Source: Lateolabrax maculatus
Taxonomy: Eukaryota > Chordata > Actinopteri > Acropomatiformes > Lateolabracidae
NCBI GenBank assembly: GCA_031216445.1
Contig: CM062204.1
Coordinates: 15,249,001-15,313,000 of the forward strand
Direction: 5' to 3'
Length of the DNA: 64,000 nucleotides
The notes beneath the pieces are model-generated. The model saw nothing but the letters and a program-made list of their open reading frames with translations, was not told the origin of the DNA and did not search any database. Both the position numbers and the translations under genes were made by a program. The stretch's first letter is position 1, and the number at the start of each line of letters is the position of its first letter. Positions 9,820-21,993 of the stretch are shown here, one piece after another.

Positions 9820-11618
9820 CTGGAAAATATGATCAGTGGTGTTGTGTATTATGTTGTAATATTCTATTGAAACTAATAATGAAGAGATGTTGACAAGGAA
9901 CAGTTCAGAGGATTATTGTAATGGCATGTTTGATTATAAGCCATAATCACTGTAAATCACTGAGAAATATAACAACATTCTGTGCCCTAACAATTGATTG
10001 ACTAACTAATTTATTATGTAATTAATGCATTCATTCATCCTTATTTATTCATATGTTCCTTCATTCCAACATACATTCATTCACTCATTTATCCATTGAT
10101 TAAAAATACAAAGACAGAAAGAGTGTATGTAGTCACATGTAGGTGCAAGGCTTTTGGAAATTATTAAATAAAATTGTGTTTTGGAGTCAGTGTGCAGGTG
10201 TTACTCTATCAAAATACAAAGATATCATTACATACATAATCCAACCTTATTTGCATTATGCCACCCTACCTTTAGATGTGCAGTGTTGTGTCAACAAAAC
10301 CACTAGGAATCCTTTCAAAAAGCAGTACTCCATGTTGTAATAGGAAACAAAAAAATATATACTCCAAGGAAAACACTCTTTACTTCCTTTCGTTCCTTCA
10401 ATCTTGCTCAAATGTCAAGTGTGAGTGTGTACACCACCACAAGACCTACGCTGAGTGTGTAGACTCTGGATGGTCGGACAGTAAATTGGGCCTGGGCAGG
10501 GAGGGTGATGTTAGCAGGTGACGCTGAAAGGAGGGAGGGTGAAAAAACGAACATCGCCATGTTAAATATTGCCACCCCGAGGTGTCTTCGTACCACCAGG
10601 TGTCTCTATGGGAGTCGGGGGGTGCGGTAAAGTTGCGCTTCAGTGTTAAATGCTTTTGAGACCCTTACAAGAGCTATGGTGGAGCTTGGGCGGCATGTCA
10701 CACACACAATGAACTCTGGAGGAGCAATTATAGGTGGGCTGTGAGTTTGGGGCGTAAGTGATGCTACCATTAGGGCTTGACATAGAACTAGAGAAAGTAG
10801 ATCTGAGTGTAGCACAACAAAATAATATCACAATGCACCAGACAAAAAGTAGTATTCTCTTGACTTGGTGGTTCACGCGGAAATTGTGAAATTGCTTCTT
10901 GTGTGTGTGTTACAGGTATTTTTATCAATCATTTTATATGGCCTTTCTAATACTAGACTGTACACTATATTTCTACTGTATGTCAGCAGTCTTGTGTGCA
11001 TAGCTAGGATTAGAATGGCACAGTGAAGCTTCACGCTTTGCAACTGTTAGGTTATCTAACGAAAACACCCATGTCTATCATGTTATGTAATATAAGGATT
11101 GTTTACGTTGCATGGATGTCTAGCTTGTCCCTGTTCAGTCTCACAATGGCATATAGTGTAGGAATACACAGGAATTGGAAGTAGGTGGTTCATTAATTGG
11201 GATATATCTGTGGATGTACATTGTCAGTAAATGTACCTTGTCAGTATCGCTAGAGGCAATGAAAAATCTCCATTTCAGTTTTTGTGCAGTAGTTTATTTA
11301 TATTTATATCCAGGATAGCATCATTGAGACATCCCAAACGCACACAACAAGCACTTGGACTGAAGTGTTTAAGTTTTCTGTGTGGATGCAGCCAGGTAAG
11401 ATTAAGCATCTGTGTTTTGCAATCACAAATGTGTCCATTAACATTGTAAAATATTTTGACATTTATGCTTGTGTTACTGTAAGGAAACTGATGCGACCAA
11501 TCAAACTTAGTGCAGTATACAAACAGTGGAGGTAACAGGCTGGGGTCCGCATTCATGTGCCCCTCAGGATGAATTATAATCACTTTGTTGAGCCCTTAAC
11601 GCTATTGCGGGTCAAATT

Positions 11619-11880
11619 CTCAATATGTCCAGTACTTTGGTTATTGACCAAATATCGGCAAAACTGACATTCCCATCTGCCTCACCTATACCTTGTGTTC
11701 AGTTTAATTGGCAAATGTTTGTCTGCTAACACACTAAACTAAGATGATGAACATGGTGAACATAATACCTGCCAAAGATCAGCTGGTATTGTCACTGTAG
11801 GCATGTTAGCATGCTGATTTCACATTCAGCTCAAAACATTTTGCCTCACAGAGCCGCTACCATGACTGCTCAGTCTTGTT
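11619..11880. repeat. Interspersed repeat common in percomorph fishes
   Basis: The segment carries phrases such as CAATATGTCCAGTACTTTGG, CTAACACACTAAACTAAGAT and GCATGTTAGCATGCTGAT. I recall these from a very abundant percomorph interspersed repeat, usually followed by a CTCACAGAGC-type end, also seen here. The copy is diverged and has no coding sequence. Identification is from memory of the family, not from a search. Confidence 0.6.
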
Positions 11881-14800
11881 CAGTGTCATTTGACAAAACT
11901 GTTATATATTGAGACACTGACATTGTATGACATTGGAGCAGGATTTTTGAGTAACGAGAAAGTTCTGTTGTTGAAATAAAATAAAAAAACACCATACCAG
12001 CCCAGCTAAGTCAATAAGATATCGAATAATAATGTAAAACATTAGCACTATCCATCTTTACACTTAATTCAATAAAGGTAATTTATTGTCATGCTAAATG
12101 CGCTGCACCATCAACTGTGGCAACATGAATAGCGCCATTAATACTTTACATGAATAGCTCTATTCATTGATGGCTGGCTCAGTGGGAAATAAGGATTGAG
12201 GATTAAGTGGTTGAGTTTAAAATGAGTAAATGTGTCCAAGGAATTAAACGTTGAAAGTTCAAATGTGAAATTCTCATCTTTTTCTTCCAGGTAAAATGAT
12301 CAATTCTGTCCAAAAATTATGTCCAATGACTGTCTCTCTCCAATTGAGAAAAATTATATTCCTTTGGTAGATTATTACGTTGTTCCCCTGTGATCTGCCC
12401 AATAATAGTAGCCCTTCTGGGAAGCTTGCCTTTCAATGAAATCAGCTGATCCTGACCAAAGGCTCCATTGACTCTCATGCCAACAGACCAGCGTGACAAA
12501 ACTATAAATCTGTATCGTGGAACCAATGAGACTCATTGACCCACAAGTTTATTATCTAGCTGGCTCCTCAGCAGGAACACTGAGAGTCTGCTTGAAGCTA
12601 TAAAACTAACTACGGAAATAATAGAGACTTTTTTGCCATCAGTGTTGGTATAAGAACATGTCAGTGTTATTCTCTGTGGTCTTTGTGTTGCTTTTGAAGC
12701 CATAGCGGTGCTGCACAGTGATCTTCAGTTTGATTTATTTGACAATGCAGTGCCAAATCTGTGCTTCTGCATATCAAGAGCCTCTGTTCTCAAAACAAAC
12801 CATAGATAGAAACTGAGACTTGAGGGCTTCAGAGGAGCAACAAAACATATCTGAATTGTTTTCTTCTCTGTTGACTTTGTTGCCTTCTTCTGAAATCTCT
12901 CTAACTTCAAATTTTCTGATGTTCTTTGCTTTTTCTCTCTCTCATTTTTCTCTCATTCGTGACTGCAGGAGATTAGGTCTGAAAGGTTAATACAGTCACA
13001 TGAGCTTCACATTGTGCTTTGTGCTACCAGGCAGTAGCACTTCATACTTGGCTTGTGACTGGGCAGGAGAGGGGGGTTATTACAATGATGCATACTGTAT
13101 ATTGTCTACGTACACATATAGACGCACAGGCACTTCTCCCTCTTTACCTTTATAGCTCAACACACACACATAAATACACAATATGTATACAATCACACAC
13201 ACAACTGGGGAACACTCACTACTATAAACACTGTATATTGCAGTATTGGAAAACTGAATTAAAAGTGAGTGTGAGTTTCACACACAAATCTTTCTGAAAC
13301 CTTACTGGTAAAACAAACACTCTCATTCAGACAAAAGAAAAAGTAGAACATCAAATGAAATCACACACCAGTAAACGGCAATCTCTCTCTAATTAATGGG
13401 TTTCCCCAAAGAATGTAAGGGGTTAGATCACCCTTATTGCATGTTTTTTAATAAACCAAAAATTACAATTGTGAAAGTAAAACTGGTGCATGGTTGTGGA
13501 GCTTCTGACACTGGTCTAAGTTTAGGGCTGGGAGAAGCAGCACCCTGTGCAGTACTGTGAGTCCATAGGAGTTGCTGTCTGTATTTCACATGTCAATGTT
13601 GGAATTTCAGATGTGCTCTCCATGAAAAGAGGGCGGTGGAGGTGAGTAATAACCGCTAACCTCTACCCAGGCCTAGGCCAATTTCACCAACACTAACTAC
13701 TGCTACGCAGCAGAAAATATGGCACATTAAGTAAACATTACACATTACACACAGTATAGGTGACGCTCCACTGGTGATTTGAACAAAAAAGTTTATTTCC
13801 TTCTATTAACATGAAAATTAATATGAAGAATAGACAAGCAAATATTGCCTTTATAATTTGCAAATGTTTAAAATATTTCTTCTTTCGTCATGTTGCAATT
13901 TGATGCATAGCAAGGAGTTGGTAATTTACATGAGAATCTTTCATTTTGTCCTTGACAAAAGTTTGAAAAAGTCTCAGAGAGACTGGCTGTTCACATTGGG
14001 AACCAGTGTTTCATGTTGCTGTAAAGATTGTTGATGTAAAGCTCCCCAAACGTGCCGATACCATACAGTTGCAGAGACACCGTCTGACATTTTCAGGCCT
14101 ACATTTCTAGATTTGCAGTTCCAGTCTTGTGCCACTTTTAGGCAAGAAAACTAACAGCAGCAGCAGGGGGCAGGATCTAAGGGGAGCAGAGATTTTTAAA
14201 TGGAGCACACTTGCCCTAATAATTAAGAACAGTTCAGTAATAATGGAACTTTCTGGCTTAACTTTCTATGAAGATGGAGTATGAAGAGTTGGAAAAGTGG
14301 GAAAGGGAAGGACCTGTGAAATCACAACTGGAACCCACTGGTGGTAAGAAGCTCTTGAGGTCGAGGTCATTACTAGAGGCTGGCAGAGGGTACTATCAAC
14401 TTAAAATAGGCATTAATAATAATGATGTGTCCATAACCTTCAATGCAACTCACCAGTCACTCTCACTCAGCAGTGGTGGTGTCAGAGGGGGCATCAATTC
14501 TAATAATTATGTACTGTACAGCCATGCTGTGTCACAAGAATGCAGTAAGCATATTGAACACTTAAACATTTGAAAATAAAAAAGGTTTTGTAGTCACAAG
14601 AGAACCGTGTTTTTGATTAAAATAGCAGAGAAATGTTTGAAATTGTATGTCATTCACAATACAGGAAGAAGTTCCATTTCATTTCATCTCATCTCTCCCT
14701 CTGCTCTCTTTCTTTCCTCCTCTTCTCGCCTTATCTCCCTCTTCGCTCCTGTGCTCTCTGTCTCTCTGTCTGTAGTTTCAGGAATTTTTCAAAAGGATGT

Positions 14801-15980
14801 TCCCTAAATATCTAGGACATCTTTTTGGGTCACCATTAAAATGATCCTCCAAACTTATAAAACATGCAGAGAAGTTACCTTTTTTTTGCATATATGGAGA
14901 TCTGAGCCTTCCTGCCGACACAAACAACAACAACAACATCAACCAGTACCAACAACAGAAATAATGTATGCTCTCATTATTATTCCTATTTAGAGTTCTA
15001 ATTTATTCGGCCTTAGTGGGGAACAGCAGTTTCAAAGGAAAAACCACGAAGAGTGGCTTGTTGATAAGGCACGAAATTTAAGTCAAATTATTCAGTCTTC
15101 CCCTCTGTTTTTCCCTCTCATTTCCCCCCACACACAAACACATACTCTACATGCACACATCACTCAGCATCCCCTCTTCAAGTGGTGACAATTTACAATT
15201 AATTAGAGAGAATCCATATCATGTTTCCTTGCTTGTTTATGCCTTTGCAAAGGCTCTATGATCTTGAGCTCAAAGCAGAGCAGTGAAGACAGAAGCCCAG
15301 AACTTCCCCCGTCAGGTCCATATGCTTGGAGCAGCCTTTATCGCTGAACGATTGACAGCCGCATATGAATTGCCAAATAAAACATCCCAGTCACTCCCCC
15401 TCACAAATGTGCACCCAACTCCAGAATAGAACTCCATGAGTGGTTAAATCATCACTCATTTTGCCTGCATTTTCATTTGTTACGTTGCGTGTTAAGCGTG
15501 ATAATGATATCTTGATATCTAACCGTGCCTCACTGTTACATGTTGGTTATAGGCGTGTTTGTACACAGGTATTCCTCTGTGTGAGCACTTAATGTGAGAG
15601 AGCTAGAGAGGGAGCCAGAGAAGGAGCACATTTGTCCAACTGCTTTCAACCACTATTCTCATATGCTCACATTATTGTCTGCCAACATACAACAGTTTCT
15701 TTCTTTTTCTGTGATGTTAAAAAAAGAGAGAAAACAATACCTCCCTGCACATTTCTGCTTCTCCTTGTAAATGGAACACTTATATAAGGCACCATTGTGG
15801 ATTACATAAATGTCTCAAAGTTATCAATATTTCATCCTCTGTGCGTTTGATGTGTTTGGTAATTGGATATTTATGTTGTGGGCTTCCTCTTTCAAAACCC
15901 CATTGCACTTTGGTATTTGTGTACGTGTATGTGAGTGTCTGTATAATATGTATACATATACATATAGTTGCAATTTTTAT

Positions 15981-16280
15981 GTGTGTGTGTGTGTGTGTGT
16001 GTATGTTCATGCATACAATATGTATGTGTGCATGCCTGCACACATAAACCCACATGTGTGTGTATTGTTTTGTGTATGCATGTGCTTGTATTTGTGTGAG
16101 TGTGTGAGTGTGTGTGTTTGTGTGTTTCTTCTTCTCTTTTGCTTTTGCAGTTTTCCTGGAAAGAAGAAAACAGTCGTCCTAATAGTGGATTAATTAAAAA
16201 AGATAAATACAAAGTATTTGTGTAAGTGTGTGTGTGTATGTGTGTGTGTGTGTGTGTGTAGTAGTAGTAGTAGTAGTAGT
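15981..16280. repeat. GT microsatellite cluster with a GTA trinucleotide repeat
   Basis: A GT run at 15981-16002 is followed by GT-rich DNA and a second GT run at about 16226-16258, which passes directly into GTA repeats at 16258-16280. The reading frames over this block are Cys/Val or Thr/His translations of the repeat and are not genes. Confidence 0.9.
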
Positions 16281-17984
16281 TCGAGCCCTTTGTAATGAAA
16301 GTCAAGGGGGGCCCCCCACAGGAGAAAGTCAAGACTGCTAGAATGTCTTTATGTGTGAATATGTTGTTTTTTTTCCTCTCTCCACACGGGGATGGTCAAG
16401 TAGAGAAGAGAGCTGGGGGGTTGGTCTGTCTCGTTATGATGTCTCCCCTGGGCAGACAGAGCTGGTGGTTCTTCTTTGATGAAGACAGAGAACAAGACGA
16501 GAAAAGAAGAAGAGGAGGAGAAAGAGGAGGAGGAGCACTAGTATGGGACTCCTTAGTGGGAACTTGAGTCTAATAAATGTTTCACGTTTCTGACAGTTAA
16601 TGTGACAAAAGAACTGCATGTGTCTAGAAAGTATCTGACAATCCATTCAAAGACCGGCCTGGGTATCGTAGCATGGCGACTGACAACTGAGTGGAATATC
16701 ATCGCGGCAAATGGAGAAGAGAGGGAAGAGTGTGCACCAAAGTTATGGATGGATGGGGAGATAATGGAGTGATGGAGATACAGTAGGGAGTATGCAAACA
16801 GCAGCTGACATCTCTGGATGTAGTTCCCCTTTGTGACCAAGCGAGGGAGCTGTTGGGTTTTAATTCAGGGATCCCAGAGGAGTAGAAGGAATAGCCTGCC
16901 AAGACAAAAAAGAAAGAGAGAAAAAAAAAACATAGAGATGGGAACAGAGGGAGGGAGGGTGAAACAGTGAGACAGTGAGGAGGAGGGAGTGAAAAGAAGG
17001 AGCCTGACTAGTACCTTCACGGTCCATTACATCACTGTTCTCTATGAGAATACTCCTCTCCAGCTTACGTCAGTGGGAAAGACTCCAATCACACTGTTGG
17101 TACAGGAGCAACACCTTCATCATGCTATAACACAACAACAAATACGGTCCTTCAACAGCTCCTAACACCGCAGAAGATGTATGACATTTAGTTTGGCACT
17201 TGTGATATTTGTGCATTACTTAGTGCGCATTGCGTGCGTTGAAGCTTAAACTACATGTGCTGGAGATGTTAAATATACTGCACCGTAAAGGAGAACGTTA
17301 TGAGGCAGAATGGATTTTAGGTTGGTAAACACGAGAGCAAATGCAGCTCCTCGTAGCTATTCTGGTGTTCCAGACAGCTTTACTGCTCATCAGACTAACA
17401 GCCCCTCTGCCCCGCTGCTGATGTGCCTGCTTACCTGCCTGCCTCCTCAGCAGTTCAGCAGAAACTTGTCTCAAAGTACACAAGAGAAAGGGAGAGGAAA
17501 AGAGGCAGCAGCAGAGTGCACAAGAGTGCGAGTTGGTATGTACACATAAGAATCCGCTGGCATGCACCGGCATTTGTGCGTATTCTGTGCCCTAGTCTGT
17601 TGGTACGTGCATGCGTGTGAATGTGGGTTGGGGGGGGGGGGGGGGTGTTACAGCCCTGTGTGTGTGGGCTAATGATCCCAAGCACTCTTCCGCTGCCATG
17701 TGAAAGCAGCTCAGTGCCTGGAGGTCCCAGATAACCTGTTTGTGTGATTTTGCTGTGGCTGCGGATATTCCGGTCTTATCATCAATCATTAGACTTTCTT
17801 GCTAGCTGTTTGAATCAGGTTTAGCCCGCTGTGAACACATTTAGTGTAACAGGATCTGTGTGGGTGTGTGTGGGTTTGTGCGAGTGTGCGTGTGTGTGCA
17901 TGTCCTGCTGTGAACGCAGATACAGCAACACTCAGCACTGGACATCGCAGCAGGCATGCACCTGAGAGAGATTGAGAAAGGAAG

Positions 17985-18027
<43 letters not shown>

Positions 18028-18395
18028 TGTGTGGTGGGAAAATGCTGCTCAATGAAAAGGTGGAGAGTGGAGAAAAAAGACGGGAGGAGGGAGTGAGAGT
18101 GCATTCAAATCCGCGAGTGCCAAACAGAGCTGTACACTAATACCTGAGAGACACATTGTGCATCTTCTCAGAGGCGCACGCCCACAAACATACACACACA
18201 CAGCCACGGACACGTGCGCAGACAAGCACCATCCAGGTGCAGTGGATGGTGTCTGCATGTGATGAAGCAGCTACTCTCAGGCAGAAATAGGTCAGACCTC
18301 AGGGCCTCTGGAGTTTGGAAGGCTGGACTCGTTGTATCTCTGTCTATGTCACACACGCACACACACACACACACTCACACACACACACACACACT
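17985..18395. repeat. GT and CA microsatellites facing each other
   Basis: A GT run of about 40 bases (17985-18025) is followed some 330 bases later by a CA run of about 45 bases (18351-18395). They are therefore imperfect inverted repeats of each other. Confidence 0.85.
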
Positions 18396-20461
18396 ACAAA
18401 GCATCCAGTCCCAAGGCTATACTGTAACCTACCAAGTGTACAAGTATAGGCCCAGCAATTGTCTGTCATCAACTTGAACATATTACTGTTATTAATATCC
18501 CAGAGCCAGATTTGTTCTGCTTACATACAAAAAGAGAGCAAGAGAAAATGTTTTACAATCTGTTTTATCGGCCAGGTACGTGCACAGATACAAGACATTT
18601 TAGATAAATAGACATACTGCCAAAGACAACAAAGCTGAACGAAGATGGGTAAATATAAACATTTAATTATTATGTACATCCAAGAAAAAGAGATGCATTT
18701 ATAAATATACATAAAGCAACAATGAACAACAACATACAATGTATATATACAACTCAAACTGTTTCTGTAACTTGTAAACAATAATACAATATAATTACAT
18801 ATACATGGAATTATCTGATATGTTGTACAGTACTAAGAAGTCATCTTAACGTGGACACTATGGCTAAAGAGGTCATCCAGAAATCATATGGTGGGTGGTT
18901 TAACCCCCAACTTCTCCTGTCCCCAAATTGCACCTGATACTCAGGTCAGCACCTTGCATGGCAGTTCGCTGTGTGTAAATAAGAGGCAAATAGTTAAATG
19001 ATAATTCTTCATTTAAATTTTCTTGCATGAAACCATGTGATTAGGCAAGGCACTGTCACCACCAAGTTGACTATAATTTGTATATACCATAGTGTCAAGT
19101 CCACAGTTTATGGCTGACAGCCCAACGCAGGGCTGCTTCACCATGGAAATGAAAAGAACAAATAAATAAAAACAAGAAGTAAGTGTGAAAAAGAACCTTT
19201 CAATATTACTCCATTATATATAAATCTATTAAATTTGTGTGATGACTTTTGAAGAACACAGAAAAACTGTGGCGCTAATTGATTACAACTAAATGTACAT
19301 GTAAATGTGAGGACATGAGTGAATTAGAGGAAGTGCGATACAACCCCCACCTGGAGGACCCAGGTTCAGGGACCATTCACAATAAACACCTGCCGTTCTG
19401 AAATTTGTTCATATCTATTTCAGCTTTAGTTTTGGTGTTTTGGGGGAAAACAGTGATATAATTATTATTTTTCCCACAAAATATTTTCACTCAATTTAAA
19501 TACACCACCAACCAACTTTAACAGTAAACAAGCGCTTAAATTCCAAGCATATGTGACATCAATTTGAATTCACAAAGATTGTTTTAGAACAAAAATATTC
19601 ACTTCCTAGCGTCTTTGAACAATTTTTCTAATGGGGTAAGCAAAACTGGCACTTTTGTTGATGGCAAAATCCTTTTTCTCTCATCACATAAACAAAAAGA
19701 TGGAAACCAGTAACTTTTCCTGTACAGTATATTTTATATTAATTAGATATACAAGTAGACAAAATAGTGTTATTCATATTCTAGTATGAAATGAAGCTAT
19801 AAATTATAGCTTTATTTTATTTTCATTTTCTGGCATTATTTTAAACATCTAGTCTTGCTTTAGTCTCACAATCTACAGTACATATGTTAAGAGGTGAATG
19901 TAAATAATACCCAGGTCCTGACCTGCTGGAAATTAGTCAGCCACCATTAGATCATGGTATTAATACGTTGTTTACTTGCCAGATACACAAACAAACTGAC
20001 ACAACCACACATAAACTGCCTCTCTCTTTCCCTCCAGCTCTTCTGTATCTGGAAGTGGGATTAGCAGTTATGGCCGAGGTATGGGAATGAGGCTTACCTG
20101 CGAGTGGAAGCCTAGTCCTCAGTCCCTTAGCAGAAGAGAGGGAGATTAGCCAAATACATAAACACACTGGGATTACTCACCACCAGGGATTAAGGGATAC
20201 ATGGATACAGTGTTGGGTTATGTTCCTACAGCACGTATATTTATGCATCTATATGAGCTTTGAAATGAGGGCTTTTTTCTTCCATGTTCATGCATCTTTA
20301 AGATTACTTGCAGTAAGATTACCTCTACAGAGAGCTGGGGCACCTTGAGCCTTTCAAACACTGAAACCGATGGTGGGAAGATTAGTCAGCAAATCTAAAT
20401 CGACACATGACAAACTGTTGAGGTACGCCTCCTCCATTTCAAATTTGAATCGTGCTATGTT

Positions 20462-20616
20462 GTTTACTTACAAGTTGTGCCCGTGTCAGTCAGTTGGTGG
20501 CTATTTATTTGTTAGAATCAATATTGGTATTTTCTATTCTGTTTACTTGCAAGTTCTGCCCAGTCAGTGAGTCGGTTGCTATTTGTTTATCCAGAATCAA
20601 TATTTTTGTTACATCC
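20462..20616 (+). repeat. Old tandem duplication of a unit of about 78 bp
   Basis: Two adjacent copies are visible. The first starts GTTTACTTACAAGTTGTGCC at 20462 and the second GTTTACTTGCAAGTTCTGCC at 20541. Both continue through GTCAGT...GTTGGTGGCTATTT or GTCGGTTGCTATTT and end in AGAATCAATATT. Point differences and small gaps show the duplication is not recent. No function is apparent. Confidence 0.8.
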
Positions 20617-21960
20617 TCACCTGCTAAGCAAAGCAGCTGCTATCGCAGGGAAAAGACCTTATGTAAGTCAGCATGGAGCCCGCCAAAATGAACAGATGAG
20701 TTACTGTAGACAAAGGACATGTTCATGTGTGTTTGTTTGTATATGTGTGTGCTTGCATGCATGCATATAGCCAAGGTTTGCTTTCATTTTTGCAGGATCC
20801 AAATCAGGGAAGGGCAGTGATTCGTTGTGCCTCATTTGAAGTACAACTTGGAAATGTAATTGGTCTCCTGACACATGCAATTGCACACAGCCACACACAC
20901 ACACACACACACACTACTTACTCACTCACAAGCTTGCTCTCTCACTTGCTCATTCTCTGTTTTCCATGCCTTTGAACCCATCAGAATGCATTAGCCAGAG
21001 AACAAAGACTGTGTACTTTGGATGATGTTGATTAGTCAGTTACACAACAGGGAGTGCGATAAGAAAACTCTGGTGGATTTTATGAATATAATGCCTCATT
21101 ATGGCCTCCACCAACTCTTTCTTTTGAGAGGGTTCCCCCTACTTTTGACAGATCATATACACAGCACAGTCTGTGTTGGGATAGGGGGCATTTTAGTTTG
21201 TCAATCAGCCGTTGGGTCCCTCTGAGAAAAAAATTGGAAATAATTTATTTTGTAGCAATGATACATACTTGGAATACCTATCACTTATGAAGTATGAACG
21301 TTCCCTATATTGAAATGTCATGAGCACTGATGGGTGTCTTTATCATGGGGTATACATGACATTTTCCACAATGTAAAAACGTAATGTTTATCTTTACAAG
21401 GTTTCACACAATTACACAGCGGTATAAATGATTATGTACTGGAATTTCCTCTGATAATAAAGGAAGAAAGGAAATAGTTTCCCATTTGGACTGGTAGTTT
21501 CAGACACAGCAACCTAATAAAATTGTACAATAAAATACAATATGAGCTCATCTTTCCCTTAAATCTACTTTTGGTCCCTGGATACATACATCTTGACTAT
21601 CTGTCAAATATTAGGTCAGGCATTTCAGAGGAGGCTTCTTGTTGTTCGTTATTCTCCGGCTTACTGAGGGAGACATGAAGGAGCGTCTTCTCCCTGCTTC
21701 AGGTTTCAAAGCCGTGTTACAGCTACGCACTGGAAACAAAGCATATGTTTTCATCTCGACTTTTAAGAGAACCTACTTGCTATTTATATCCCGTCACCAG
21801 CAGAAGAGAGATGACAGCTCTCTCTTATTCTGCTTACTCTCTCTCTCTAAACTTCCTCTGATAAAAAGAATTAAGCAATCAGTCATTTTTCTCTCCTCCT
21901 TACAGCGTTCACTGTCATGCAGCATTGGCGTGTGTGCGCGTGCTCCATCTGTGCGTGTAA

Positions 21961-21993
<33 letters not shown>

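Larger units (their letters stand above)
9820..20460. other. Non-coding interval, probably including upstream introns of the acidic membrane protein gene
   Basis: No exon can be supported here. The missing 5' exons of the minus-strand acidic protein gene probably lie in or beyond this stretch. Content: CA-rich DNA near 13140-13220; pyrimidine-rich DNA near 14690-14780; GT and GTA repeats at 15981-16280; a purine block at 16480-16545; a G run at 17629-17646; and GT/CA repeats at 17985-18025 and 18351-18395. A minus-strand acceptor-like site (TTTTTTGTCTTGGCAG) near 16900 and donor-like sites near 20095 and 20170 exist, but no consistent exon could be built from them. Confidence 0.5.

Noticed and set aside
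10646..10876. Minus-strand signal-peptide-like frame (RILLFVWCIVILFCC)
   Set aside because: It was considered as the missing first exon of the acidic membrane protein. The frame opens with GTG rather than ATG, and no acceptor or phase-1 donor fits.
15780..16332. Cys/Val- and Thr/His-rich frames on both strands
   Set aside because: They are translations of GT/CA repeats.
16699..16902. Minus-strand segment after a good acceptor (TTTTTTGTCTTGGCAG)
   Set aside because: No consensus donor follows in frame and the peptide is not recognised.
19952..20230. Minus-strand candidate 5' exon with a CGCAG/GTAAGC donor and a nearby GTGAGT donor
   Set aside because: The donors are good, but the reading frames begin without ATG or give non-signal peptides. 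The exon could not be tied to position 9819.
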